Source of the DNA: DAOUJI01 sp965197415
Lineage (GTDB): Bacteria; Chloroflexota; Dehalococcoidia; Lucifugimonadales; JAGWBF01
DNA length: 64,000 bases
Reading direction: 5' to 3'
Assembly: GCA_965197415.1 (NCBI GenBank)
Contig: OZ240207.1
Location: 1,426,001-1,490,000, forward strand
Under the pieces are notes generated by a model that saw only the letters and a list, made by a program, of their open reading frames with translations, was not told where the DNA came from and did no database searches. Position 1 is the first letter of the stretch, and the number at the start of each line of letters is the position of its first letter. Position numbers and translations under genes: made by a program. Shown piece after piece: positions 1-8,188 of this stretch.

Positions 1-162
1 CAGTTTTCGCGCCGGCGCCGGCTCTCATCTCACCCGGCTCTCTGTAGCCCCGCTTGAAAACCTACTACTCCTCTTCTCAGCCTTTAGATATATGCATCAA
101 GTATATATAGCCCGCTGTGTGGGTGTCAATTCGTGCGGGCGGCAGCAATGCCCAGAATAAGC

Positions 163-1089
163 CTAGCCGTGGAAGTCGGGGAGGACCTCTTTGCCGAAGA
201 GTTCGAGTTGCTCCAGGGTCTCTTCCGGCGAGCAGGTTGGCCTCATGACAAACTTGGAAGCTCCAGCGTTCAGGTACTGCTTCACCAGGCCACGGACCTC
301 GTCCGGCGACCCCAGGGCCGTGTATTCGGTGAAGTGGGCGTCGTCGCGCAGCCTTGTCAGATACCCCTCGGAGCGTTGCTCGGCTTCTTCTTTAGTCGAC
401 GCTATGTAGAAACCTATCAGGGCTCCCACGTGGTCCTCATCCACCGACCGTCCATTTTCTCCGGCCGTTTCAAACACCACCTCGATGCCCTGGGCCACCT
501 CGTCGGGAGTGGCAAAGGAAACCAGCCATCCGTCCCCGACCCGTCCGACCCGTCTCTGGGCCGCCTTGCTTCGTCCGCCGACCCAAACGGGAAGGGAAGG
601 TTCCTGCACGGGTTTGGGAGTGACAGTTACATCGTGGAGGGTGTAGAACTGTCCCTCGTGAGTGACGTTGTCCTCGTGCCAGAGACGGCGCATGACCTCC
701 ATAGCCTCGTCGGTGCGCTTACCCCGGTCCGCCTTCGTGACTCCACAGGCTTCATACTCTCGCGGGTCTTCCTGACCAAGCCCTATGGCCGGCAGAAAGC
801 GCCCGTCGGAAAGGTAGTCCAGCGTTGCCATCTCCTTGGCCAACACCACGGGACTCCGGATGGGGAGTTGCAGAACGCTGGTGCCGAACTTGAGCGTCTG
901 TGAATATCCAGCAACCATGGCCATGGCAATCATGGGCTCTGGGCTGAATCTCTCCCCGACCACTCTGTCGGAGAGCCATATCGAGTCATAGCCATACTCG
1001 TCTCCCACTTCCACCAGGCGCTTGAGATGGCTTTTCCCCTCTTCTCCGGCGGGATAGCCGCCCGGCATGTACCCTACACGTATGCTCAT
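163..1089 (-). CDS. LLM class flavin-dependent oxidoreductase
   Basis: This is a 308-residue luciferase-like TIM-barrel protein, probably using FMN or F420 to oxidise a small organic substrate. The N-terminus (SIRVGYMPGG, then LVEVGDEYGYDSIWLSDR) is the typical first strand and helix of the family. The central ATLDYLSDGRFLPAIGLG and VWVGGRSKAAQRRVGRVGDGW are the usual cofactor-proximal segments. I chose the ATG at 1089 because an AGGAGG lies five bases upstream of it. A longer frame back to 1188 has a low-complexity, non-family N-terminus. The substrate cannot be told from sequence. It is one of five such genes in the window, and nothing in its neighbourhood narrows the substrate. The 163 bases before its stop contain no gene I can support. 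Confidence 0.9.
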   Translation of the reverse strand: MSIRVGYMPGGYPAGEEGKSHLKRLVEVGDEYGYDSIWLSDRVVGERFSPEPMIAMAMVAGYSQTLKFGTSVLQLPIRSPVVLAKEMATLDYLSDGRFLPAIGLGQEDPREYEACGVTKADRGKRTDEAMEVMRRLWHEDNVTHEGQFYTLHDVTVTPKPVQEPSLPVWVGGRSKAAQRRVGRVGDGWLVSFATPDEVAQGIEVVFETAGENGRSVDEDHVGALIGFYIASTKEEAEQRSEGYLTRLRDDAHFTEYTALGSPDEVRGLVKQYLNAGASKFVMRPTCSPEETLEQLELFGKEVLPDFHG

Positions 1090-1392
1090 GGAGGCCTCCT
1101 GAGCCTGCGCAGATTGGCCGCTGCCCGGTCGTTTCCGGGCCGTTGAGTCACTTGCCTGCATGATAACTCCCCTGTGAACGGTTAGCAATGAGCCTGCCGA
1201 AGGGGGATGACGCCGCTCCGTTGACCCTAGTACAAATGTGCTGATATTCTCAACGCCTTAGCCCGAAATATCCTTCCGGGGCCAGGCCCCGAGAAGAGCC
1301 AGCAAAATCCTAACATTCCTAAACAAATTATTAATATTCGATTGTTAAGGTGTGCTAAGAGTCAACAAGAGCAAATAGCGGAGGCTTGTACG

Positions 1393-1620
1393 ATGTTCAG
1401 ACTCAGGGGATGCACCAGGTGCAGCGGTGACCTGTACAAGGAAGAGGACCACTGGAGATGCCTTCAATGTGCCAGGAACTACTGGCTCAGCAATCCTTTC
1501 GATTTTGCGGTCCTCCAGGAGACTGTCTGGGCAAACGCGCCAGGGACTTCCAGGAAAAGACGCGGAACAAAAGCGTCGTCGGATGCGTCTGGATTGGCAG
1601 CGGCGACGTATAATTCCTAA
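1393..1620 (+). CDS. small zinc-ribbon protein, unknown function
   Basis: This encodes about 75 residues. The N-terminal half has two CxxC knuckles (GCTRCSGDLY and RCLQCARNYW) about 13 residues apart, the signature of a single zinc ribbon. The C-terminal half is basic and Ser/Ala-rich with no recognisable fold. I placed the start at the ATG at 1393, which has a GGAGG ten bases upstream. An in-frame upstream ATG or alternative start at 1342 would add 17 unremarkable residues. It sits 60 bases before the RuvC-fold gene and may be co-transcribed with it. The function is unknown. A DNA- or RNA-binding role is only a guess from the zinc ribbon. Confidence 0.5.
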   Translation: MFRLRGCTRCSGDLYKEEDHWRCLQCARNYWLSNPFDFAVLQETVWANAPGTSRKRRGTKASSDASGLAAATYNS

Positions 1621-1679
1621 AGGAGCACGGGGGATTCTGACGCATCTGACCCAATGCCCAATGAAGGAAGGCGCAACGC

Positions 1680-2267
1680 GTGGCTAACCTGTTGGCGATA
1701 GACTTGTCGGTAAGGGAGTTGGGCTGGGCCCTCTTCTCCACCGAAAACGACCCCGAGTTGGGAACGCCTGGCGAAGGCCGATACCCAAAACGGCTGCAAG
1801 GGCAAGAGGGGTGTGCCTGGAGCATAGTCAACACCGGCGCGATGGATCCCAAATGCGGCTCGAAGCACACAAAGCTGCCGGAACGGTTGGAAAACATCAA
1901 GAAAGAGCTGGAACGGATGGCCCAGCTCTGGCGACCCACGGAGGCGGCATGCGGACGCCAGTCCCTGTTGCATCTGCCTCAAAGGAAGGAGAGCGTCGAG
2001 GCTCTGGGTAAGATACTGGACCAGTGGTCCAGGGAACACGACATACGCCTGTTCATATATCCCCTTAAGGACGTCCGCATCGCCATGTTGGGGAGGGCCA
2101 ACGCAGGTAAAGAGGAACTGGCTTACACCGTCATGACCAGGTGGGGCATGATCGGCACGGGCAAGTCCACCCATGAATGGAACGCCATCGCCATAGGCGA
2201 CTACCACCAGGGTCTAGGAGCGCCGGACGTGGGTGCATCGACCGGCTCCCTGAACTCTCCCCAATAA
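1680..2267 (+). CDS. RuvC-like RNase H-fold protein
   Basis: This 195-residue protein starts with GTG. Its N-terminus, NLLAIDLSVRELGWALF, matches the first strand of RuvC-type nucleases, with the first catalytic Asp at residue 8. The middle (YPLKDVRIAMLGRANAGKEELA) resembles the RuvC segment that precedes the last catalytic helix, and HEWNAIAIGDYHQ sits where RuvC has its DAxDA helix. Only the first Asp is clearly kept. The Glu expected after the fourth strand is replaced in AACGRQSLL, and the last Asp pair reads HEWN. It may therefore be a divergent or inactive resolvase relative. The length is close to RuvC (about 170 residues), but no ruvA or ruvB is adjacent. Confidence 0.55.
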   Translation: MANLLAIDLSVRELGWALFSTENDPELGTPGEGRYPKRLQGQEGCAWSIVNTGAMDPKCGSKHTKLPERLENIKKELERMAQLWRPTEAACGRQSLLHLPQRKESVEALGKILDQWSREHDIRLFIYPLKDVRIAMLGRANAGKEELAYTVMTRWGMIGTGKSTHEWNAIAIGDYHQGLGAPDVGASTGSLNSPQ

Positions 2268-2322
2268 GACCTGGGACAGCTATACTCTCAGGAGACTGAA
2301 TGGCTGGACAAGATGTCCGGCT

Positions 2323-2850
2323 GTGGACTTGGACCCACTGTCCCAGCAACATGCTCTGATGCCGTTTGAAATGCCTCCGTCAACGCCCGCCAAGGGAGAA
2401 CGCCCCGCGCTTGACCGTCAGTGGCTGGACCTCATTCAAGACCGGGGCATAAACGCTTTCCTCCAAGGCCCTCTCGTTCCTCCCGCCGCTCTTCAGACCG
2501 CGGTCCAGCAGTTCAACGAAGGCCAGTACTGGCGCTGCCACGAAACCCTGGAAGAGATATGGCTAGTAGAGGGTTATCCCATCCGGCTCTTCTACCAGGC
2601 CCTGTTGAAGTCTGCCGTGGGCTTGCTCCACATGGAGCGGCATAACCGCAGAGGCGCTCTGTCAAAACTGAGGGATGCCCGAACGGGGCTGGAGCCTTTC
2701 ACACCCTCATTCATGGGCATCGACACGGCAAATCTTCTGTCCGAGGTCATTGTGAGGATAGGACTGCTAGAAGGCGACGTAGTGCCGGACTGGGCTGATA
2801 TAGAAGCGCGGGGCCAGGTCCGGTTGCTTCTTGCACCGCCCCAGCGATGA
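2323..2850 (+). CDS. DUF309 family protein
   Basis: This protein has up to 175 residues. The core FNEGQYWRCHETLEEIW followed by RLFYQALLKSAVGLLHM is the hallmark of DUF309, an all-helical family of unknown function with conserved His, Glu and Trp. GTG at 2323 is the furthest start. The ATG at 2359 (MPFEMPPSTPA) is an alternative, and neither has a clear ribosome binding site. The gene lies 55 bases after the RuvC-fold gene on the same strand. Family members are common as single genes in Chloroflexota, cyanobacteria and Firmicutes, and no activity is established for them. Confidence 0.75.
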   Translation: MDLDPLSQQHALMPFEMPPSTPAKGERPALDRQWLDLIQDRGINAFLQGPLVPPAALQTAVQQFNEGQYWRCHETLEEIWLVEGYPIRLFYQALLKSAVGLLHMERHNRRGALSKLRDARTGLEPFTPSFMGIDTANLLSEVIVRIGLLEGDVVPDWADIEARGQVRLLLAPPQR

Positions 2851-2903
2851 TCAGACTTACCGGCGTGGTCGGGTACAACCTGGGCGCCCGACGGTACGTG
2901 GGT

Positions 2904-2996
2904 GAGATACGCTATCCGTCCGAGACTCCGGTCGTCGGCGAAAGCAACCACGACTCCGTCATCTAGGTCGAGCCTGACGTGGTCCGACGCCCTAGA
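2904..2996 (-). pseudogene. possible fragment of a Fpg/MutM-type DNA glycosylase
   Basis: In the frame that runs past the stop codon of the neighbouring lipoprotein gene, about 28 residues read SDHVRLDLDDG then VVVAFADDRSLGRIAYL. This resembles the beta-strand region of formamidopyrimidine-DNA glycosylases, which typically has HDHV.L.LDDG followed by F.D.R.FGR. No start, N-terminal catalytic Pro-Glu, helix-two-turn-helix or zinc finger is visible on either side. If the match is real, it is a decayed remnant. The match is short and could be chance. Confidence 0.3.
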
Positions 2997-3011
2997 CGTG
3001 CTGCCGGGCAG

Positions 3012-4013
3012 CTAAGGCTCTGGAGTAGGAGTGGGGACCGAAGAAGAGTCGTCATTGTTGGAATGAGTCGCCGCCTGAGTGGGCTGAAAAAAGGAGAATT
3101 GGTCGCCTTGGAGGTCTGCCGGACACTGGTCGACCACTATGACTTCGTCGGCGGGTCGGTCTGCGAAACGATAGACGCGGACCTGGTCTGTTACTGTTAA
3201 GTCGGAAGCTATCTCCTCCAATGCGGGAGCCGGTAGCGGCCCCACGTCGATGAAGTAGGTTATGGACAGAGTTTCCACCTCCTCAATTTCGGAGGGAGAG
3301 ATGGATGAGTCCGCCCCAAACTCGTTTATGGAACGAAAAGCGGTAAATAAGTATTCGACTCCCCGAAATCCGAACTGAAGGCGTTCCATGTTCACAACCG
3401 GCCAGCCTACGCCCAACAACCCCTGTGCCGATAAAGCTGTGGCGACGATGGGTACGTTGGGGGGAGTAGGGACCGGCGTGGGAGTAGGTCCGCCGGGATA
3501 GGCCGGTCCGCGAGACGGGATCCACCGAGGCGAGGGCGAGGCGCCCTTAGCGGTGTAGACGTAAGCGCCGGAGCCAGACTGACAGACCGGATATGATGTT
3601 GCTTTTGTCCCCCATCCGACGTCAGGCCCATACCCCCTATCGTTGGAACGCACCAGGAACCCTTGTTCTATGGGCACTCCAGGCAATGTGAAGACCGTCC
3701 GCCCTTCGCTGCCTTTTACCAGCTCTTGGTCGCTGTCACCAAGCACCAGTCCGGTCGGTGTCAAACGATCCAGATCCAGCAGTTCCTCTCGTATCGGGCC
3801 AGCGACGGGCCTATAAGAGATACCCTCATGGCGAACGGTATATATTGGGACACGGCCTACAAAATGGTCCGATGATTCTCGGTCGGAACTATCGGGTGCC
3901 TGCGGAGTGTCGGCGCCGCAGGCCGCCAATGCAAGAGCCGTTAACGCCAAGATGATGACCATCTGAAGCCCCATGGTGCACCGTCTCACAACTAGACTCC
4001 TATTTGCGTTCAT
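3012..4013 (-). CDS. hypothetical lipoprotein
   Basis: This 333-residue protein has a lipoprotein signal peptide. A basic start and the hydrophobic stretch MVIILALTALALAAC end at a lipobox Cys near residue 32. An alternative start at the internal ATG (MGLQMVIIL) gives a more normal signal length. The mature part has a Pro/Thr-rich loop (PTPTPVPTPPNVP) and ends in PTPTPEP, spacer-like sequences seen in other lipoproteins here. I recognise no domain. It is expected to be anchored on the outer face of the membrane. It is a single gene, separated from the LLM gene at 4122 by about 110 bases. Confidence 0.7.
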   Translation of the reverse strand: MNANRSLVVRRCTMGLQMVIILALTALALAACGADTPQAPDSSDRESSDHFVGRVPIYTVRHEGISYRPVAGPIREELLDLDRLTPTGLVLGDSDQELVKGSEGRTVFTLPGVPIEQGFLVRSNDRGYGPDVGWGTKATSYPVCQSGSGAYVYTAKGASPSPRWIPSRGPAYPGGPTPTPVPTPPNVPIVATALSAQGLLGVGWPVVNMERLQFGFRGVEYLFTAFRSINEFGADSSISPSEIEEVETLSITYFIDVGPLPAPALEEIASDLTVTDQVRVYRFADRPADEVIVVDQCPADLQGDQFSFFQPTQAATHSNNDDSSSVPTPTPEP

Positions 4014-4121
4014 ATAACTAAGACACGTCTGGCCTAGGGAAAGTTCCCGACTTTAGGTTCGATGCAAAGGACAAGGTCGATGCTCCGGCGTCGGTCAGGC
4101 CGACGCTATCTATTGCCAGAC

Positions 4122-5108
4122 TTACCCGGCCATGGCTTCAGCCACGTCCCTGTAGTCCTCCAACCTGGGAAGCAGCAACGGTTCGTCCACACCAGCTCTC
4201 ACGTACTCTTCCACCCGTTCCCTGCATTGCTCCGGCGGACCTATCACGTAGCATGAGTCCACCATGTCGTCTGTGACGAGCCGGACCGCACCGTCCATGT
4301 CGTCTTCGGCGTAGAGTTGGCGCAGCCGGGGAGCCGCTCCGGGGTCGAACCCAGCCGTCTCCAGGAGAATCTCCCCCACGTGCGGCTCAGAATACAGGCG
4401 CACCAACCTTTGCCTGAGTCCGGACCGGACTTCTTCGGGGCGTGGCGTCATGCGCATGACCAACATGCAGGCGATACGTACCGATTCCGGGTCTCTACCC
4501 GCTTCCTGCGCTGACGTGCTGACGACATTCACCGCCCACTTCACATACCCGGGCGACACGTAGGCGTTCAGCAGCACTCCGTCGGCCAGGGCGCCAGCTG
4601 TCTTCAGGGCCTTAGGACCGATAGCCGCCATGTAGATGGGCAGCCTGTCCTGTACTGGCCTCATCTCCAGGCTGACCTCGGGTTGGTTGAATATCCTGCC
4701 CTGATAGGAAGCTGAACCTTTTTCCAGAAACGCACGGACGATTGTCAGCGCCTCCTCCAGCCTGGCTCGCGACCGGGAATAGGACATCCCAAGCCGCTCC
4801 TCGATGATGAAGCTGTCGCTCCGGCCCATGCCCAGGATGAACCGCCCTACGCTGATGCGGTCCAGAGTGGCCGCCATCATTGCCAGCAAGGCCGGGTGGC
4901 GGGTAAAGGGGTTTACGACACCAACGCCCAACTTGACCCTGGAAGTCGCCGCGGCCAGAAAACCCAGCATGGACGCCGTCTCCTCGTGAAGATAACGCTC
5001 GGTCACCCACAAGGAGTCGTAGCCCAGGTCATCGGCTATGCTCCCGTACTCACGCAGGTCAGCGCCGCCGCCGATGCCGTGGTATATCACCATTCCAGCC
5101 CTATTCAT
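4122..5108 (-). CDS. LLM class flavin-dependent oxidoreductase
   Basis: This 328-residue luciferase-like oxidoreductase has a well-defined start: ATG at 5108 preceded by GGGAGGAG. IADDLGYDSLWVTERYLHEE, LGVGVVNPFTRHPALLAM and ISVGRFILGMG are characteristic of the F420-dependent methylene-tetrahydromethanopterin-reductase-like branch of the family. DGVLLNAYVSPGYVKWAVN supports the same placement. The C-terminal VIGPPEQCRERVEEYVRAGVDEPLL is the usual closing segment. The cofactor (FMN or F420) and substrate are not determined by sequence. The presence of cofE at 40.6 kb makes F420 possible. Confidence 0.88.
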   Translation of the reverse strand: MNRAGMVIYHGIGGGADLREYGSIADDLGYDSLWVTERYLHEETASMLGFLAAATSRVKLGVGVVNPFTRHPALLAMMAATLDRISVGRFILGMGRSDSFIIEERLGMSYSRSRARLEEALTIVRAFLEKGSASYQGRIFNQPEVSLEMRPVQDRLPIYMAAIGPKALKTAGALADGVLLNAYVSPGYVKWAVNVVSTSAQEAGRDPESVRIACMLVMRMTPRPEEVRSGLRQRLVRLYSEPHVGEILLETAGFDPGAAPRLRQLYAEDDMDGAVRLVTDDMVDSCYVIGPPEQCRERVEEYVRAGVDEPLLLPRLEDYRDVAEAMAG

Positions 5109-5154
5109 GGCTCCTCCCTGGTTTAACCGAACATCCCTCCCTTTGACCCCCCAG

Positions 5155-6312
5155 TTAGGGCGTTAGGGTCGGGAATGCCTCTCTAAGGGGCGCGTAGCCT
5201 GTCATCTCCACGAACCCTTTGCCCATGATTGGTGAGCCACCCTTCACTCCCTCTACATCCACACCACCTTCCCAATAATGCACCGGTATCAGCCCTATGG
5301 CGATGAACTCGGCGTCTTCCATAAGAGGAATAAGAGCCACGTCCAGCCCCAGCGATTCGACCCGCAGGTCCCATCCCATAGGGTACTCTCCGCCAGTGGC
5401 CTCGCTCGTCCATGATCCTGTGGGGCTGAGCGTTATGTCATCTGCGGCCAGATGCACCGCGCCGGAATCCGGCGGGACGTAGGTCCCGTAGGTCTCGATA
5501 TGTTTCCGTCCGTCGCTCTCCCAGACTACCGACACAGTAAGTTCCGAGCCGTCGTCCAGGAACAGGCTCAACCAGTCCCAACCTATCTCGGCTGTGGTGA
5601 AATCTCCCCACTGGTGGTCCATCCAGGACATTCCGGAAAGCTCCCGGGACTTTCCGTGCATTGTGAGAGAACCAGTGGTCTCCAAGTTCGTGCGGGAATA
5701 GTAGTAGGTCTTGCCGGCGACTCCCAGGTCGACGTACCCGTTGCCGTCGTGGAGCGCAGCCTGTTTACGGGATGTTGCCTCCATCTCTACCTCATACTCG
5801 CCAACCTGGAACGCCAGCGAGTAGTCCTCACCATCCCCCGTCATCTTCCATGAGGACACGCTGCCGTCAAATTCGCCGGAGGTCTCTTCAGCCTCGACCA
5901 GCTCGGGGAGTTCGGCGATCAGGTGGACTCCCTGGGAATGGTCGGCCCAGCTTAGTTGGGCGATTCTGACCGTCGGGCCATCCGGCAAGACCAACTGGAA
6001 TGTCACGAAGTGGTAGCTGTAGTCTTGGCCCGTGTCGGCGGTAAGATGTCCGTTGAAATACCACCACTCCACAGGAGTCAAGTGCGCCCCCTCGTCCTGG
6101 GGCAACCGCACGTATGGGACCGGCTCGGACGTTGGGTCAAGGGCAGGCGGCGGCGTTGGAGTCGCGGTCGCGGTGAGAACCGGCGTGGAAGTAGGCTCTA
6201 GTGTAGGGGTCAACGTCGGATTGGCAGCTCCCCCGCACGCAGCTAGGGACAAACAAAGCACAGCGGCCATCCCTGCGGCACCAAAGAATCGTTGAAACAA
6301 CGGCGGCTTCAA
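5155..6312 (-). CDS. CrtC/AttH-like lipocalin-fold lipoprotein
   Basis: This 385-residue lipoprotein has a signal of about 26 residues ending at LAACGG, then a Thr/Pro-rich tether (PTLTPTLEPTSTP) and a large beta domain. PVEWWYFNGHLTAD and HFVTFQLVLPDG are the opening motif of the hydroxyneurosporene synthase (CrtC)/AttH family, and GMSWMDHQWGDF is its second conserved block. The paired family members are two lipocalin-like barrels. Some hydrate carotenoids and others are of unknown role in attachment or secreted lipid chemistry. With no carotenoid genes nearby, a carotenoid hydratase call is not justified. It is expected to be membrane-anchored and outward-facing. Confidence 0.75.
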   Translation of the reverse strand: MKPPLFQRFFGAAGMAAVLCLSLAACGGAANPTLTPTLEPTSTPVLTATATPTPPPALDPTSEPVPYVRLPQDEGAHLTPVEWWYFNGHLTADTGQDYSYHFVTFQLVLPDGPTVRIAQLSWADHSQGVHLIAELPELVEAEETSGEFDGSVSSWKMTGDGEDYSLAFQVGEYEVEMEATSRKQAALHDGNGYVDLGVAGKTYYYSRTNLETTGSLTMHGKSRELSGMSWMDHQWGDFTTAEIGWDWLSLFLDDGSELTVSVVWESDGRKHIETYGTYVPPDSGAVHLAADDITLSPTGSWTSEATGGEYPMGWDLRVESLGLDVALIPLMEDAEFIAIGLIPVHYWEGGVDVEGVKGGSPIMGKGFVEMTGYAPLREAFPTLTP

Positions 6313-6531
6313 GCCCTGACAACCTTCACCCCCTAATCATGCCACACGGGGCCCGCAGTGGTCACCTGTCGGTCGCTGCCAATAGTTGTTTGGCATTGGC
6401 GGACGCTCCATCCGCTCATCGAACGGCCGTGTTTCGATTGACATCGGAAACAGCCCAATGATAGATTAGATTCCGATTCGCAGTCTCCTTCGGGCTGCTT
6501 TTGAAGCCAACGACGACTCAGGAGGGCCGGT

Positions 6532-6849
6532 TTGCCCAGGTACGATTACCAGTGCAGCAGTTGCGAGCACGTGTTCGAGATGAGACAAAGTTTTGACTCC
6601 GAGCCTCGGGCCGACTGTCCCTTGTGTGCAGGTCAGGCCAGGCGCAAGTTCCAGGTGGTCCCCATCATATACAAGGGTTCAGGGTTCTACACCACCGACT
6701 ACAAGAAGACGGGCCACAGCGGGGCCTCCAGCTCCAAGGATGAAGCCAAGGAGGAGAAGGAGGAAAAGGAGTCAACTTCTTCCTCCAAGCCATCCAAGTC
6801 CGCCACCGCCACCGAAAGCAAAGAAGAAACGGCGAGCCCCTCCCACTAG
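6532..6849 (+). CDS. FmdB-family zinc-ribbon protein
   Basis: This 105-residue protein starts at TTG, with GGAGGG five bases before it. The first 55 residues (PRYDYQCSSCEHVFE, then ADCPLCAGQARRKF, then KGSGFYTTDY) are a complete FmdB-type regulatory zinc ribbon with two CxxC pairs. The C-terminal half is a charged, low-complexity tail of Lys, Glu and Ser. Members of this family are usually described as putative regulators, but the actual function is unknown. It is followed nine bases later by dtd, so the two probably form one transcript. Confidence 0.88.
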   Translation: MPRYDYQCSSCEHVFEMRQSFDSEPRADCPLCAGQARRKFQVVPIIYKGSGFYTTDYKKTGHSGASSSKDEAKEEKEEKESTSSSKPSKSATATESKEETASPSH

Positions 6850-6858
6850 GGGGCTGGC

Positions 6859-7323
6859 TTGAGGGCCCTGCTCCAGCGCGTCTCCCACGCTTCCGTGTCC
6901 ATCGACGGAAGGCAGACGGCCAAGACCGGCCCGGGTCTTCTGGTCCTTCTGGGAGTCTCCAAAGACGACACCCAAGAAGACGCAGCCTATCTGGTGGAAA
7001 AGACCGTCAACCTTCGAATATTCGCTGACGACGAAAGTCGTTTCAACAAATCCGCTCTAGACGTGGGGGCAGAATTCCTAGTCGTGAGCCAATTCACCCT
7101 CTACGCCGACATCCGCAAGGGCAGGCGTCCGGACTTCAACCAAGCAGCCGCTCCTGAACCCGCGGAGGGTCTCTACGAGTACGTCGTGGAGTTGTTCAGA
7201 AGCCGAGGGCTGAAGGTCGAGACCGGGAGGTTCGGTGAATATATGCGGGTGGACCTGGTGAACGACGGTCCGGTCACCATCATGTTGGACTCGGCAGACC
7301 GTAACCGCCCGCGACGCGCCTAG
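6859..7323 (+). CDS. dtd: D-aminoacyl-tRNA deacylase
   Basis: Dtd removes D-amino acids mischarged onto tRNA and also edits glycine on tRNA-Ala. The protein has 154 residues, close to the family norm of about 145-150, and starts with TTG. MRALLQRVSHASVSIDG is the family N-terminus. SQFTLYADIRKGRRPDF carries the conserved SQFTL motif, and NDGPVTIML carries the Gly-cisPro motif (here GPVT). The gene follows fmdB by nine bases. Its last four bases overlap the stop region of nadC on the other strand, so transcription is convergent here. Confidence 0.95.
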   Translation: MRALLQRVSHASVSIDGRQTAKTGPGLLVLLGVSKDDTQEDAAYLVEKTVNLRIFADDESRFNKSALDVGAEFLVVSQFTLYADIRKGRRPDFNQAAAPEPAEGLYEYVVELFRSRGLKVETGRFGEYMRVDLVNDGPVTIMLDSADRNRPRRA

Positions 7324-8174
7324 GCGAATTCCAGGTCCAGGCTGATGTCCAGGGCTTTGACCGAGTGGGTCAGGCTGCCCACTGAGATGAGGTCCACTCC
7401 CGTTTCCGCGACAGCCCGGACAGTCTCAAGGTTGACCCCGCCTGACGCTTCCAACACAACTCGCCCCGCCACGATGTCCACGGCCTGCTTCATTTCCTCC
7501 GGCGACATGTTGTCCAGCAGTATGATGTGGGCGCCGGCGTCCAGAGCCTGTTGTAGCTCCGTCAGGTCCTCCACTTCGATTTCAACCTTGAGGTTGTGAG
7601 GGGCTTGGTCCAGGGCCTTGCGGACTATGCCGTCGATTCCAAAACCCTGGTGGCGCATGGCCTCGAGGTGGTTGTCCTTGACCAGGATTCCGTCGGCGAG
7701 ATTCATACGATGGTTGCCCGCCCCTCCCATTCGCACGGAGTATTTGTCCAGCAGCCTGAAGCCGGGCGCCGTCTTGCGGGTGTCCACGATGCGGGCTCGG
7801 GTCCCTTCCACCGACTTGACGTAGCGTGCAGCCTCCGTGGCTATGCCGCTCATGCGCTGGAGAAAGTTGATGGCGGTCCGCTCTGCTCTCAGGATGGAGG
7901 TCGCCTGACCGTCGACGAAGGCCAGATTGTTGCCGGGTGACACGGACGCCCCATCCGCCAGCCATGCAGTGGTCTGAAGTTGTTGGTCGACGCACCGGAA
8001 CACGGAGAGGGCCACGTCCACTCCGGCCAGGACTCCTTCGCCCTTGGACCGGATGACGCCCCTGGCCTGAAGGTCTTGAGGCACCAGGGAATCCGTGGTG
8101 GGGTCGTTGGCCACCTGGTCCTCGGCAAGGGCCATCTCGACTAGCTGCTGGACTTCGGGAAGCAGATGAATCAT
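7320..8174 (-). CDS. nadC: nicotinate-nucleotide pyrophosphorylase (carboxylating)
   Basis: This enzyme converts quinolinate and PRPP to nicotinate mononucleotide, CO2 and pyrophosphate, the third step of de novo NAD synthesis. At 284 residues it has the normal length. RTAINFLQRMSGIATEAARYV, VDTRKTAPGFRLLDKYSV and GGAGNHRMNLADGILVKDNH are the family's quinolinate- and PRPP-binding segments. EVEDLTELQQALDAGAHIILLDNM and LEASGGVNLETV complete the barrel. It is the last gene of a miaB-nadA-nadC operon, 14 bases after nadA. The window has no nadB. Confidence 0.96.
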   Translation of the reverse strand: MIHLLPEVQQLVEMALAEDQVANDPTTDSLVPQDLQARGVIRSKGEGVLAGVDVALSVFRCVDQQLQTTAWLADGASVSPGNNLAFVDGQATSILRAERTAINFLQRMSGIATEAARYVKSVEGTRARIVDTRKTAPGFRLLDKYSVRMGGAGNHRMNLADGILVKDNHLEAMRHQGFGIDGIVRKALDQAPHNLKVEIEVEDLTELQQALDAGAHIILLDNMSPEEMKQAVDIVAGRVVLEASGGVNLETVRAVAETGVDLISVGSLTHSVKALDISLDLEFA

Positions 8175-8188
8175 AGAACCCGCTGGCC

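Noticed and set aside
2847..2966. Plus-strand 39-codon ORF overlapping the DUF309 stop by ATGA
   Set aside because: It has no recognisable family, and the antisense frame reads better as a possible Fpg fragment. I see no ribosome binding site of its own apart from coupling.
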